DNA of 64,000 bases from Nonomuraea typhae (GTDB taxonomy: Bacteria; Actinomycetota; Actinomycetes; Streptosporangiales; Streptosporangiaceae), in the NCBI RefSeq assembly GCF_009760925.1, contig NZ_VRLV01000020.1:1-64000 (forward strand), read 5' to 3'. Numbering within the stretch: the first letter of the stretch is position 1; every line of letters starts with the position of its first letter. Under the pieces are notes generated by a model. It made no database searches. It saw only the letters and a list, made by a program, of their open reading frames with translations, and was not told the DNA's origin. The position numbers and the translations under genes are program-made. This document shows, piece after piece, positions 8,153 through 16,822 of this stretch.

Positions 8153-9028
8153 TCAGGGGGTTTGGCGTAGTGCGGTGAGCAGGTGGCGTAGTGCGGGGGT
8201 GGGCGGGTCCGGGGGGACGGCCAGGTGGGTGGTGAGGGCGGGGGCGGCAAGGGGGCGCAGGGCCAGGCGGGGCAGGTGGGGCAGGGCCGCGACCTCGTAG
8301 AAGACGGTCCAGGACGGGGTGGGGTCGGCGGCGATGGCGGTGAGGGTTTCCTGGAAGGTGGTGAAGGCGGGGGCGGGCGGCGGCTGAGCGCCGGTCTCGT
8401 GGAGGGCTGCGGTGATGAGGTCGTGGAAGGCCGGGTTGTTTTCGCGGGGGGCCAGGCGCAGCGGCAGGGGGGCTAGCTGGGCCAGGGTCAGGGTGGGGTG
8501 GGCGGCCAGGGGGTGGCCGGCGGGCAGGGCCGCGTAGAGGGGGTCGGTCCACAGGGGCAGCAGGTCGAGGCCGGGCGCCGGTGGGCGGGCGCGGACGAGG
8601 GCGGCGTCGAGGGCGCCGGTGCGGACGGCGGCCAGGCGTTCGGGCAGCGGCAGGTGTTTGAGGCGGACCTGCAGGCGGGGTGCGTGCTGGGCGAGGGTGT
8701 TCAGGACGCGGTAGGTGCGCTGGGCGGGGGTTTGGATGACGCCCAGGCGCAGGACGCCGTCGGCGCCGGTGGTGATGTCGGCGGCGATCTGGCGGGTGCG
8801 TTCGGCGGCGGCCAGGACGGCGCGGGCTTCGGGCAGGAGGCGTTCGCCGGCGCCGGACAGGCGTACGTGGCGGGTGGAGCGGTCGAACAGGGTGAGGCCG
8901 AGGGTGCGTTCGAGGCGGCGGATCTGCTGGCTGACGGCGGATTGGGCGATGTGCAGGCGGTCGGCGGCGCGGGCGAAGCCGCCTTCGTCGGCGACGGTGA
9001 CGAAGTAGTGCAGTTGGCGGAGCTCCAT
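8153..9028 (-). CDS. LysR family regulator
   Basis: This 291-residue protein starts with the LysR winged helix (MELRQLHYFVTVADEGGFARAADRLHIAQSAVSQQIRRLE, then LTLFDRSTR) and continues into the two-lobed effector domain (GVLRLGVIQ near 90-100). It is transcribed away from the cupin-MFS pair, the usual LysR arrangement, so those genes are the likely targets. The dyad at 9062-9077 lies in the shared upstream region. Confidence 0.93.
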   Translation of the reverse strand: MELRQLHYFVTVADEGGFARAADRLHIAQSAVSQQIRRLERTLGLTLFDRSTRHVRLSGAGERLLPEARAVLAAAERTRQIAADITTGADGVLRLGVIQTPAQRTYRVLNTLAQHAPRLQVRLKHLPLPERLAAVRTGALDAALVRARPPAPGLDLLPLWTDPLYAALPAGHPLAAHPTLTLAQLAPLPLRLAPRENNPAFHDLITAALHETGAQPPPAPAFTTFQETLTAIAADPTPSWTVFYEVAALPHLPRLALRPLAAPALTTHLAVPPDPPTPALRHLLTALRQTP

Positions 9029-9061
9029 CGGCGTCTTTCGGTGATTTATCGCGGTTGGTGA

Positions 9062-9077
9062 TTACTGGGGGTGGTAA
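9062..9077. promoter_or_regulatory. possible LysR box
   Basis: TTAC-N8-GTAA lies between the divergent LysR and cupin genes. Dyads with a short interrupted arm are typical of LysR sites; this one is weak and inferred from position. Confidence 0.3.
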
Positions 9078-9155
9078 CTGCCGCTGGTTGCCGTCTTCTT
9101 CCCTGGGCTTCGATGAAGGGGTGTTGGCGTGAGCGCCGGGTGAGAGGGGCTGGGG

Positions 9156-9593
9156 ATGGCTGTGGTGGTGCTGGCGGGGTCGGCCGAGCGGGCCGGGGGT
9201 TTCGAGCTGTTGCTGGAGGGGGCCGCGTTCGGGGTGAACCGGTTGTCGCTGGGGGTGGGGGCCGAGGGGGCGGCGCCGCATCTGCATCGGGTGTCGGCGG
9301 AGGCGTTCTACGTGCTGGAGGGGGTGGTGGAGTTCTGGGTGGACGGCGCCGGTTCGCGGGTGCCGGCGGGTGGGCTGGTGGTGGTGGAGCCGGGGGTGGC
9401 GCACGCGTTCGGGGCGTGGCCGGGGCATGCGGCGCAGGTGCTGGTGGTGATCGCGCCGGGGGTGCGGCGGTTTGCGTATTTGCGGGAGCTTGGGCGGCGG
9501 ATGGAGGGGGCTGCGCCTGATCCGGGGGTGGTCGGGGCGGATTTCGATGTGTTCGGGGTCGCGGTGGAGTCGTGGCGGGGCGGGGTGGCGTGA
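9156..9593 (+). CDS. cupin-domain protein
   Basis: This 145-residue protein carries both cupin motifs. PHLHRVSAEAFYVLEG supplies the HxH and the downstream Glu, and PAGGLVVVEPGVAHAF supplies the second-motif His. These are the metal ligands of the beta-barrel. Function could be a small dioxygenase, isomerase or ligand sensor. Its stop shares one base with the MFS start (TGATG), so the two are translationally coupled. Confidence 0.88.
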   Translation: MAVVVLAGSAERAGGFELLLEGAAFGVNRLSLGVGAEGAAPHLHRVSAEAFYVLEGVVEFWVDGAGSRVPAGGLVVVEPGVAHAFGAWPGHAAQVLVVIAPGVRRFAYLRELGRRMEGAAPDPGVVGADFDVFGVAVESWRGGVA

Positions 9594-11110
9594 TGATGGC
9601 GCGTGCGGGTGTGCGGTGGTTCGGGGTGTTGCGGGTACGGCGGGGCGGGGTGGGGCCGGTGGAAGGCGGACGGCTGGAAACCGGGCGGCGGGAGTCCGGG
9701 CGGCTGGAGGCGGCCGACCCGGTGCGGACTCCCCCGGCCTCCGCCGGGGCTCTCCCGGGGCCTGCGGCGGCCGGTTCCGCGGGCGGCCGTCTCCAGCCGC
9801 CGGGCGCGGCCGGCGGCGGGCCGGTGGGGCTGGCGGTGCGGCTGGGGGCGTTGTTCGGGCCCTCGGTGTTCGGCGTGACCGCGGCCGGGGTGGCGTTGCC
9901 GCAGGTGGCCGCCGAGCTGGGGGCCGGTGGCGGGGCGGTGGCGTGGGTGCTGACCGGGCACGCGCTGGCGCTGGGGATCGGCACGGCGGTGTTCGGGCGG
10001 CTGGCCGACACGCTCGGGGTGCGGGTGGTGTTGCTGGCCGGGGCGGTGCTGCTCGGGGCCGGGGCGCTGGTGGCGGCGCTGGCGCCCGCGCTGGGGGTGC
10101 TGGTGGGCGGCCGGCTGCTGCTGGCGGCGGGTTCGGGGGCGATGGCGGCCGGTGGGGCGACGCTGCTGGCGCGGGCCCAGGTGAGGCAGCGGTCGCGGCT
10201 GCTGGGGGCCTATGGGGTGGTGATGGGGGTGTTCGCCGCTTCGGCGACGCTGGCCGGCGGGGTGGTGACGGCGTGGCTGAGCTGGCGGCTGGCGGTGGTT
10301 TTGCCGGTGTTGTCGCTGGTTGCGCTTCCCTGGTGCCTGCCGGCGGCCGGGGGCGGCCCGGGCGGTCCTGGGGGCTCGGGGCGGCGGGTGGACGGCGTGG
10401 GCGCGGTGCTTTTGTCGGGCAGCGCGGGGGCGCTGCTGGTGGTGGTGCAGTCGGCGTCGCTGGGGCTGGGCCCGGTGGTCGTGGGCGTGGTGGTGGCCGC
10501 GCTGGTGGCCTCGGCCTCGGCGCTGGCGTGGTGGGTGGGGCGCCGGCCGTACGGGTTCGTGCCGCACGCGGTCGTCGGCCGGCGGGTGTTGTGGCCGGTT
10601 GTGGCGGCCGGGGTGGGGGTGTTCGGCGGGCTGTTCGCCACGATGTTCGCCGCGCCGCAGGTGCTGGCGCGCTTGCACGGGTGGAGTGTGCTGGGGATCG
10701 GCGCGGCTTTGCTGCCGGGGGCGGTGGTGGGCGCTGTGGCGGCCCGGTGGGCGGGCAGGCTGGGGGCTGCGGGGGCGCGCCGGGTGCTGGGGGTGGTGGC
10801 GCTGGCGGGTGCGGGGGCGCTGGTGGCGGCGGGTGCCGGTGCCGGGGGTGCGTGGATGGTGGTGGGTGCGGCGTCGCTGGCGCTGGCGGGGTTCGCGCTG
10901 GCGCAGATCGTGGTCACCGGTGAGGTGGCGGCGCACCTGCCGGCCGAGGTGCGGGGCACGGGCATGGGGTTGGTGAACCTGACGCTGTTCGTGGGCGGCG
11001 CGGTCGGCTCGGGGCTGGTGGGGGCGCTGGCCCCGGTGCTGGGGCTGCCGTTGGTGCTGGCGGTGGTGGCGGTGTTTCCGCTGCTGGCCGCGCTGGTGTC
11101 GGTCCTGTAG
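9593..11110 (+). CDS. MFS transporter, DHA2-like
   Basis: A Pro/Gly/Arg-rich cytosolic N-terminus of about 85 residues is followed by about 14 hydrophobic segments. The loop 2-3 motif is recognisable (VFGRLADTLGVRVVLLAG) and motif C-like glycines occur in TM5. Length (505 residues) and the pattern fit the DHA2 (14-TM) proton-driven drug efflux family. I use ATG 9593, overlapping the cupin stop, over any upstream start. The tail and loops are extremely G-rich on the coding strand. The substrate is unknown; LysR-linked induction is likely. Confidence 0.88.
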   Translation: MMARAGVRWFGVLRVRRGGVGPVEGGRLETGRRESGRLEAADPVRTPPASAGALPGPAAAGSAGGRLQPPGAAGGGPVGLAVRLGALFGPSVFGVTAAGVALPQVAAELGAGGGAVAWVLTGHALALGIGTAVFGRLADTLGVRVVLLAGAVLLGAGALVAALAPALGVLVGGRLLLAAGSGAMAAGGATLLARAQVRQRSRLLGAYGVVMGVFAASATLAGGVVTAWLSWRLAVVLPVLSLVALPWCLPAAGGGPGGPGGSGRRVDGVGAVLLSGSAGALLVVVQSASLGLGPVVVGVVVAALVASASALAWWVGRRPYGFVPHAVVGRRVLWPVVAAGVGVFGGLFATMFAAPQVLARLHGWSVLGIGAALLPGAVVGAVAARWAGRLGAAGARRVLGVVALAGAGALVAAGAGAGGAWMVVGAASLALAGFALAQIVVTGEVAAHLPAEVRGTGMGLVNLTLFVGGAVGSGLVGALAPVLGLPLVLAVVAVFPLLAALVSVL

Positions 11111-11379
11111 AACCGGCGGCGCGGGCCCTCCGGCCACGGCTGGGTGAGGAGATCTCGGCCCGCGTCACCGCCGGGCACGGCGGCGGCGCTCCCGGGCACC
11201 GGATGGCACCGCCGTCGGGTACCCGCCAGGCCGATGCGACCGGCGGCTCTTGACGCGTTTCCCGCCGGTGCCTCTTCCTTGTTGTCGTGTGGCTGGGCAG
11301 GGTGGTGGCCTCGTGAAATTGTCGGTGGTGGCCGCTAGCGTTCGGCAGTGGATCTTTGGCTATCTGCGGAGGTGGGAGC
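11111..11379. other. intergenic, nothing recognised
   Basis: About 270 bp between the MFS gene and the recombinase. No gene, clear terminator or attachment-site repeat was recognised. Confidence 0.4.
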
Positions 11380-12468
11380 GTGCGGCCTGCGGAGCTCAAC
11401 CGGTTGACGGTGGCGGAGGCTGTTGATCGTTACGTGGAGCTGGTGCGGGCCAAGACGGTGACGGGGGCGTTGTCGCCGGCGACGGCGGAGGTGTATGCGC
11501 GCGATGCGGCGACGCTGGTGGCGCTGGCCGGTGAGGGCACGGTGCTGGACGATCTGACCGGCGAGGACGTGGATGCGATCCTGCTGGCGTTCGCGCGCAA
11601 GCCCGATGGCCGGCGCTCGCCGCGTCCTCAGGGTCCTGGGGCCCGCCCGGAGGGTCCGGGCGCCGGGCAGGCGGGTGAGGGGGCGCGGCCGGAGGCGGGG
11701 GTGCAGAGCGCCTCGTCGCAGGCGCGCTTTCGGCGCTCGATCTCGGCGTTGTTCAAGCATGCGGCGTTGTCGGGGTGGGTGCAGATCAATCCGATGGCGG
11801 CGGTGACGGTCAGCGCGCGTGAGCGGGGCGGGTTGCGGGCCGAGCGGCGGGCGCTGACGCGTGAGCAGGCGCAGGGGCTGATCGGGGCGGCGCGGGAGCT
11901 GGGTGAGGATGAGGGGCGGGGGCGGCGGGATCAGCGCACGCCGTTGCGTGACGGGCTGATCGTGTTGCTGCTGACGGCGCTGGGTCCGCGGGTGTCGGAG
12001 CTGGTGCGGGCGAATGTGGAGGATTTCTACACCAACGACGGGGTGCGCTACTGGCGGATCTTCGGCAAGGGCGGGCGCACGCGGGATGTGCCGTTGCCGG
12101 CGGATGTGGCGCTGGCGCTGGAGGCGTTCCTGGCCGGTGAGCGGGCGGCCTCGGCGGAGAAGGCGCTGCTGCTGTCGTGGCGGGGGCGGCGGCTGGCGCG
12201 CCAGGACGTGCAGGCGGTGATCGACCGGGTGCAGCGGCTGGTCGATCCGGAGCGGCGGCGCACGGTGACGCCGCACGGCCTGCGGCACACCACGGCGACG
12301 CATCTGCTGGCCGATGCGGTGGACATGGATGCGGTACGCCGGGTGCTGGGGCACAGCGATCTGTCGACGCTGGGTCGTTATCGCGATGAGCTGCCGGGTG
12401 AGCTGGAGGTGGCCATGCGCGCCCATCCGTTGCTGCGGGCGCCCGGGGCCGCGGAGGGTTCGGGGTGA
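11380..12468 (+). CDS. tyrosine recombinase/integrase
   Basis: The N-terminal SAM-like core-binding domain (LTVAEAVDRYVELVR..LSPATAEVYARD) and C-terminal catalytic domain are both present. Catalytic residues are visible: Arg in LGPRVSEL, Lys in GKGGRTRDVPL, HGLRH (HxxR), His in LGHSD and Tyr in LGRYRDE. The core-binding domain is interrupted by a Gly/Pro/Arg-rich insert (about residues 70-105). GTG 11380 has GGAGG 7 nt upstream. No excisionase, att repeats or tRNA lie nearby, so it looks like an orphan or XerC/D-like recombinase, not the integrase of an intact element. Its 3' end overlaps the XRE gene by 91 bp on the opposite strand. Confidence 0.87.
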   Translation: MRPAELNRLTVAEAVDRYVELVRAKTVTGALSPATAEVYARDAATLVALAGEGTVLDDLTGEDVDAILLAFARKPDGRRSPRPQGPGARPEGPGAGQAGEGARPEAGVQSASSQARFRRSISALFKHAALSGWVQINPMAAVTVSARERGGLRAERRALTREQAQGLIGAARELGEDEGRGRRDQRTPLRDGLIVLLLTALGPRVSELVRANVEDFYTNDGVRYWRIFGKGGRTRDVPLPADVALALEAFLAGERAASAEKALLLSWRGRRLARQDVQAVIDRVQRLVDPERRRTVTPHGLRHTTATHLLADAVDMDAVRRVLGHSDLSTLGRYRDELPGELEVAMRAHPLLRAPGAAEGSG

Positions 12469-12704
12469 GCGGGGGGCGGGGCCAGGGCGTCCAGGGAGAT
12501 GCCGAGGGTGGCGGCCAGGGCGGCGATGGTGAAGAAGGCGGGGGTGGCGATCCGGCCGGTTTCGATCTTGCGCAGGGTTTCGGCGGACATGCCCGCGGCC
12601 GCGGCCACGTCGGCGATGCTGCGCTGACCCCGGGCCTGGCGCAGCAGGAGGCCGAGGTGCTCGCCGCGCAGGCGCTCTTCGGGTGTCAGGGGTGGTCGCA
12701 CCAT
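12378..12704 (-). CDS. XRE family regulator
   Basis: This 108-residue protein has a five-helix XRE domain (LGLLLRQARGQRSIADVAAAAGMSAETLRKIETGR, then FFTIAALAATLGISLDAL). The last 30 residues are disordered and are encoded antisense to the recombinase 3' end. It is divergent from the methionine aminopeptidase gene across a 47-bp region that holds ATACCGGTAT, so it probably controls itself and map. Confidence 0.88.
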   Translation of the reverse strand: MVRPPLTPEERLRGEHLGLLLRQARGQRSIADVAAAAGMSAETLRKIETGRIATPAFFTIAALAATLGISLDALAPPPAHPEPSAAPGARSNGWARMATSSSPGSSSR

Positions 12705-12731
12705 GGCCCGCAGTCTACAGGCGGGATAATA

Positions 12732-12744
12732 ATACCGGTATAGT
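12732..12744. promoter_or_regulatory. palindrome and -10 box in XRE/map divergent promoter
   Basis: ATACCGGTAT (12732-12741) is a perfect 10-bp palindrome. TATAGT (12739-12744) overlaps its right arm and lies 7 bp before the map ATG, which fits a leaderless mRNA. On the other strand TAGACT lies 7 bp before the XRE start. A repressor bound to the palindrome would cover the map -10 box. Confidence 0.5.
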
Positions 12745-12751
12745 TATCGCC

Positions 12752-13516
12752 ATGGTGGAGATCAAGACGCCGTCGGAGATCGCGGCGATGCGTGAGACGG
12801 GCCGGATCGTGGCCCGTGCCCTGTCAGCAACGAGGAAGGCGGCCGCCCCCGGCACCAAGCTCACCGACCTGGACGACATCGCCGCGGCCGTCATCGCCGA
12901 GGCCGGCGCCCGCCCCGCCTTCCTGGGCTACCGGCCGGCCTTCGCCCCGACGCCGTTTCCCGCCGTCATCTGCGCCTCGGTCAACGACGTGATCGTGCAC
13001 GGCATCCCCACCGGCTACCGGCTGCGCGCGGGCGACGTGGTCAGCATCGACTGCGGCGCCTACCTCGACGGCTGGGCGGGCGATGCGGCCGTCACCTTCA
13101 CCGTGGGCCCGCCCGCGCCGGCCGACCGGGCGCTCATCGCGGCCACCGAGCAGGCGCTGGCCGCCGGGATCGCCGCCGCGCGGCCCGGCAACCGCATCGG
13201 CGACATCGGCCACGCCATCGCCGTGGTCGCCGCCCGGCACGGCTACGGGGTGCCGGGCGACTTCGGCGGCCACGGCATCGGCCGCCACATGCACGAGGAC
13301 CCGTCGGTGCCCAACCGGGCCAGGGCCGGGCGCGGGCTGCTGCTGCGGGAGGGGATGGCACTGGCCATCGAGCCGATGTTCATCGCCGGGGGCGGTGACG
13401 ACTACCGGGTGGCGGCCGACGGGTGGTCACTGCGCAGCGTGGACGGCTCGCGTGCGGCCCACGCCGAGCACTCGGTCGCGATCGCCGACCCGCCGCTGGT
13501 GCTGACCGCCCTGTGA
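12752..13516 (+). CDS. map: type I methionine aminopeptidase
   Basis: The protein (254 residues) removes N-terminal Met from nascent proteins using a two-metal site. All ligands are visible: Asp in SIDCGAYLDG and GDAAVTF, His in GGHGIGRHMHEDP, Glu in MALAIEPMF, and the last Glu in HAEHSVAI. The length matches short bacterial MetAP1 without a zinc-finger extension. ATG 12752 (MVEIKTPSEIAAMRETGRI) is the family-typical start. Control by a divergent XRE suggests this is an accessory copy, not a housekeeping map beside secY or infA. Confidence 0.92.
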   Translation: MVEIKTPSEIAAMRETGRIVARALSATRKAAAPGTKLTDLDDIAAAVIAEAGARPAFLGYRPAFAPTPFPAVICASVNDVIVHGIPTGYRLRAGDVVSIDCGAYLDGWAGDAAVTFTVGPPAPADRALIAATEQALAAGIAAARPGNRIGDIGHAIAVVAARHGYGVPGDFGGHGIGRHMHEDPSVPNRARAGRGLLLREGMALAIEPMFIAGGGDDYRVAADGWSLRSVDGSRAAHAEHSVAIADPPLVLTAL

Positions 13517-13982
13517 GATCGGGTACGGCGCGGCCGCCGGGGCGCGACTACCGCGGGGTCCGGCACGAAGGGGCACCGGAGGGCACTGGGTGAGCCGGGA
13601 AGGCGTGGTTGGAAAGCCGGAAAGCGGGAGTCACAGCCGCAAGACCGGGCAGAACCGGTAGGCCGGTCACAGCCGCATGGCCGGTCACAGGTGCACGGCC
13701 CTCAGTGCCGCAAGGCCGGTCACGGGCGCAAGCGAGGTAGCGGGCCACAAGCGGGGGTCACGGCAGGCCGGCCAGGGCCTCGACCGGGACCGCGACCGGG
13801 CGAGGGCGGGCCGGTGAAGGGTGAGCCAGGACAAACCCTCCGGGCCCGGTGAGGAGCGGAGGCGCCCCGACCGGCCGCGGCGGCCGCCCGGCCGTCCGGA
13901 GTCCGGGTCTCCTGTGATGGATCCCCTGTCCCCCGGCCCTGCGTCGCGGCCTGCCGTACCCCTGCCCGGGGGTGAGGGGCCG
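13517..13982. other. intergenic between convergent genes
   Basis: This 466-bp gap separates the map and TetX-like genes, which point toward each other. It holds degenerate GGCCGGTCAC repeats (13626-13732). No gene was recognised. Confidence 0.5.
13626..13732. repeat. degenerate 17-18 bp direct repeats
   Basis: Units resembling GGCCGGTCACAGCCGCA recur at about 13660, 13679, 13697 (weaker) and 13714, with a related unit at 13626. They follow each other nearly in tandem in the convergent intergenic region. Divergence between units suggests an old simple repeat. Confidence 0.55.
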
Positions 13983-15119
13983 TCAGGTGGGCTGGACCTC
14001 GTCGAACAGGGCGAGGGCTTGGGCGGGGTCCGGGCTGACGAGGCGTTCCAGGCCGGCCGCGGTGAACGTCGCCCATCTGCCGGCCCGTGCCCACATCCGT
14101 TCCTCGAAGGCGCGGACGGCCTCGTCCAGGTCGCCGGGGGCGGCGGCCAGGGACTCGGCGAGTTCGGCGCCTTCCAGCATCGCCAGGTTGGCCCCCACCC
14201 CGAGCGGCGGCATCAGGTGGGCGGCGTCGCCCAGGAGCGTCACCCCGGGGACGTGGGCCCAGGTGTGGCAGACGGGCAGGACGTACAGGGGGCGGTAGGT
14301 GAAGGCGGTGCCGTGGCGCAGGAGGTCGAGGACGGGGCCGGCCCAGCCGTCGAACATCGCCAGCAGGCTTGATCGCATCGCCTCGGTGCCGGCCGGATCC
14401 AGGCCCGCGCCCCGGTCCTGGCTGGTATGCCAGTCGAGCGGCGCGCGGAACTGGGCGTACACCTTGACGTGGCCGCCGCTGTTGCGCTGGGCGACGAGGG
14501 CGCGGTTCACGCCGTACACGGCCAGGGAGCCGTCGCCGATCAGCCGGGCGAGGCCGGGGTGGCGGCTCTCGACGTCGTCCAGGGCGCTCTCGACCACGGT
14601 GACGCCGGTGTAGTGCGGCCGGGCGGGCGACAGGGCCGGGCGGACCCGGGACCAGGCGCCGTCCGCGCCGACCACGAGGTCGAACCTCTCCTGCCGCCCG
14701 TCGGCGAAGCGGATCTGCACGCCGTCGCGCGTTCCCGGCACCACCTGCCGCACTCCCCTGCCCCAGTGCACCTCCAGGGGGCCGAGCAGCAGGTCGCGCA
14801 GCTGCCCGCGGTCGATCTCGGGGTTGGCCAGGTCGCCGGGACGGGGCCGCCAGTCGCGCAGGACGGTGCCGTCGGTGTCCAGGATGCGCATGGCCTGCCC
14901 CTCGGGACGCGACAGCGCCCGGAACCGCGGCAGCAGTCCCGCCTTGTCCAGCGCGAGCTGGCCCAGATTCTCGTGCAGGTCCAGCGCCCCGCCCGGGGGG
15001 CGGGCGTCGGGGGCGGCGTCGCGTTCGAAGACGGTGACGGGGTGATGGTGGCGGTGCAGGACGCGGGCGAAGGTGAGGCCGGCGGGGCCGCCTCCGACCA
15101 CGGCGATACGGCGTCTCAT
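13983..15119 (-). CDS. TetX-like FAD-dependent monooxygenase
   Basis: The flavoprotein hydroxylase signs are present: VVGGGPAGLTFARV (dinucleotide fold, residues 6-20), ERD at the end of beta-2, DLVVGADGAWSRVR, and VTLLGDAAHLMPPLGVGANLAM (the GD motif). Stretches such as PPGGALDLHENLGQLALDKAGLL and NPEIDRGQLRDLLL resemble the tetracycline-inactivating TetX family more than phenol hydroxylases. Length (378) also fits TetX. ATG 15119 lies 3 bp from a perfect operator-like dyad shared with a divergent TetR. It may inactivate a polyketide-type compound; the substrate is not shown by the sequence. Confidence 0.85.
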   Translation of the reverse strand: MRRRIAVVGGGPAGLTFARVLHRHHHPVTVFERDAAPDARPPGGALDLHENLGQLALDKAGLLPRFRALSRPEGQAMRILDTDGTVLRDWRPRPGDLANPEIDRGQLRDLLLGPLEVHWGRGVRQVVPGTRDGVQIRFADGRQERFDLVVGADGAWSRVRPALSPARPHYTGVTVVESALDDVESRHPGLARLIGDGSLAVYGVNRALVAQRNSGGHVKVYAQFRAPLDWHTSQDRGAGLDPAGTEAMRSSLLAMFDGWAGPVLDLLRHGTAFTYRPLYVLPVCHTWAHVPGVTLLGDAAHLMPPLGVGANLAMLEGAELAESLAAAPGDLDEAVRAFEERMWARAGRWATFTAAGLERLVSPDPAQALALFDEVQPT

Positions 15120-15121
15120 AT

Positions 15122-15154
15122 CGATACACCGTATTAGCCGTATACGGTGTATCG
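15122..15154. promoter_or_regulatory. TetR-type operator
   Basis: CGATACACCGTAT (15122-15134) and its exact inverse ATACGGTGTATCG (15142-15154) are separated by 7 bp. The dyad fills the space between the monooxygenase start (15119) and the TetR start, so TetR binding there would control both. Confidence 0.8.
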
Positions 15155-15173
15155 CAACACTACGATGAACGGC

Positions 15174-15860
15174 ATGACTGTGTGGGACCGGCCGGAGCCG
15201 CCGGCACGCCCCGTGCCGCTCGACCGCGAGCGCATCGTGGCCGCCGCCATCGCGCTGGCCGACGAGGGCGGGCTGGAGGCGGTGTCGTTGCGCAAGGTCG
15301 CCGCCCGGCTGCAGGCCGGCCCGATGCGCCTGTACGGATACATCTCCACCAAGCAGGAGCTGTTCGACCTCATGGTGGACGAGGTCCACGCCGAGATCCT
15401 GCCCGGCCTGCACGGCGACGGCTGGCGGCAGGTGCTGCACGGGCGCGCCCACCGCACCCGGCAGGCCGCCCGCCGCCACGAATGGCTGGCCGACCTGCTC
15501 GGCGGCCGTCCGAGCCTGGGCCCCAACGCCCTGGCGGTGACCGAGGCCACGCTGGCCGCCCTGGACGGCCTGGCCGGCCTCGACACCGTCATGCGCGCGG
15601 TGGAGACCGTCAGCGCCTACGTCACCGGCGCGATCAGGGCCGAGATCGCGAACCTGCGGGCCGAGCGGGCCACGGGCCTGTCCAAGCGCGAGTGGCAGCG
15701 CGCCTTCGGCCCGCATCTGAGCAGGATGCTGGCCACGGGCCGGTTCCCGGCGCTGGCCAGGGCCGTGCACGAGGGCAGGGACGTCGACGCCGAGGAGTCC
15801 TTCGCCACCGGCCTGGACTGGGTCCTGGACGCCGTGGCCGCCAAACTCACCCCGCCGTGA
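15174..15860 (+). CDS. TetR family regulator
   Basis: The N-terminal HTH reads RERIVAAAIALADEGGLEAVSLRKVAARLQAGPMRLYGYISTKQELFDLMVDEV, the TetR/TetR_C_1 type with GPMRLYxY recognition helix. The C-terminal ligand domain brings the total to 228 residues. ATG 15174 is taken; ATG 15165 is a close alternative. It is divergent from the TetX-like gene, the same layout as tetR-tet genes, so release by that enzyme's substrate is the natural model. Confidence 0.9.
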   Translation: MTVWDRPEPPARPVPLDRERIVAAAIALADEGGLEAVSLRKVAARLQAGPMRLYGYISTKQELFDLMVDEVHAEILPGLHGDGWRQVLHGRAHRTRQAARRHEWLADLLGGRPSLGPNALAVTEATLAALDGLAGLDTVMRAVETVSAYVTGAIRAEIANLRAERATGLSKREWQRAFGPHLSRMLATGRFPALARAVHEGRDVDAEESFATGLDWVLDAVAAKLTPP

Positions 15861-15868
15861 GGCAGCAC

Positions 15869-15901
15869 CCCCTCAGCGGCCCCTCAGTGTCCCCTCAGCG
15901 G
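15869..15901. repeat. three 11-bp tandem repeats
   Basis: CCCCTCAGCGG, CCCCTCAGTGT, CCCCTCAGCGG lie head to tail between the convergent TetR and XRE genes. The last unit includes the stop codon of the XRE gene. Confidence 0.7.
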
Positions 15902-16689
15902 CCCGCCAGCTGGCGCAGGGCGGCGGCGGTGAAGTCGTCGAGGGGGTAGAACAGCTCGATGGCCAGCTCCGACAGGGTGACATCCGCCGGGGAGCCGAAG
16001 GTCGCCATGGTGCTGAACATCGACAGCTCCCCCATCGGCGTGCGCAGGCGCAGCGGCACCTGGATGGGGCCGGCCGCCAGCTCCGGCCCGGGGGCGCCGG
16101 GGCGGCCGGCGGGCTCGGGGTAGGCGCTGACCTCCTCCAGCAGGGCGCGCAGCGCCTCCTCGCCGCCGGCGTGGACCTGGCGCTGCAGCCGCCGCAGGAA
16201 CAGCTCGCGCACCTGGCCGTAGTTGACCAGACGGCCGGCCAGGCCACCGGGATGCAGGGCCAGGCGGAAGACGTTGGGCGGGGCCGCGGCCAGCTCGGGG
16301 GCCAGGCCGTCCATGAACACGGCCATGGCGCCGTTGCCGCAGACGACGTTCCACAACCGGTCGACCACGACGGCGGGATAGGGCTCGTGGGCGGTGAGCA
16401 TCGTGTTCAGCGCGCCGGCGACGGCGGCCATGCCGTCCTCGCCGAGACCGCTCTCGCGGTAGGCGGGGGCGTACCCGGCGGCCAGCAGCAGCGTGTTGCG
16501 CTCACGCAGCGGCACCTCCATGGCCTCGGCCAGGCGCAGGATCATCGCCTGGCTGGGGCGGGCGCGGCCGGTCTCCACATACGACAGGTGCCGGGTGGAG
16601 GTGGCGGCCAGCAGGGACAGCTCGAGCTGGCTGAGCCTGCGCCGCTGCCGCCACCGGCGCAGCAGGGCTCCGGCCCGGGAGTCGGTCAT
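15895..16689 (-). CDS. XRE regulator with MmyB-like sensor domain
   Basis: Residues 1-75 form an XRE domain (RAGALLRRWRQRRRLSQLELSLLAATSTRHLSYVETGRARPS). The rest is an MmyB-type PAS-like ligand domain with its conserved phrases: ERNTLLLAAGYAP, VVDRLWNVVCGN, FRLALHPGGL and LSMFSTMATFGSPADVTLSELAIELFYPLD. In Streptomyces these regulators usually control a divergent oxidoreductase or transporter; here the divergent gene encodes a small membrane protein. ATG 16689 (MTDSRAG) gives the family-typical N-terminus. Confidence 0.92.
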   Translation of the reverse strand: MTDSRAGALLRRWRQRRRLSQLELSLLAATSTRHLSYVETGRARPSQAMILRLAEAMEVPLRERNTLLLAAGYAPAYRESGLGEDGMAAVAGALNTMLTAHEPYPAVVVDRLWNVVCGNGAMAVFMDGLAPELAAAPPNVFRLALHPGGLAGRLVNYGQVRELFLRRLQRQVHAGGEEALRALLEEVSAYPEPAGRPGAPGPELAAGPIQVPLRLRTPMGELSMFSTMATFGSPADVTLSELAIELFYPLDDFTAAALRQLAGR

Positions 16690-16822
16690 GCGTGGAGGAT
16701 AACGACCTGGCCCGATAACGGCGGACATGACCTGGCAGGTTATTGAGGTCATGACGCCGGCGATGGGAGCCTCGGGGTGTCCCCGGGCAGGCCGGGGCCG
16801 CAAGGCGGAGGGGGATGCCCGG

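Noticed and set aside
11336-12468. Integrated element borders around the recombinase
   Set aside because: I saw no tRNA, no direct repeats and no phage or plasmid genes on either side.
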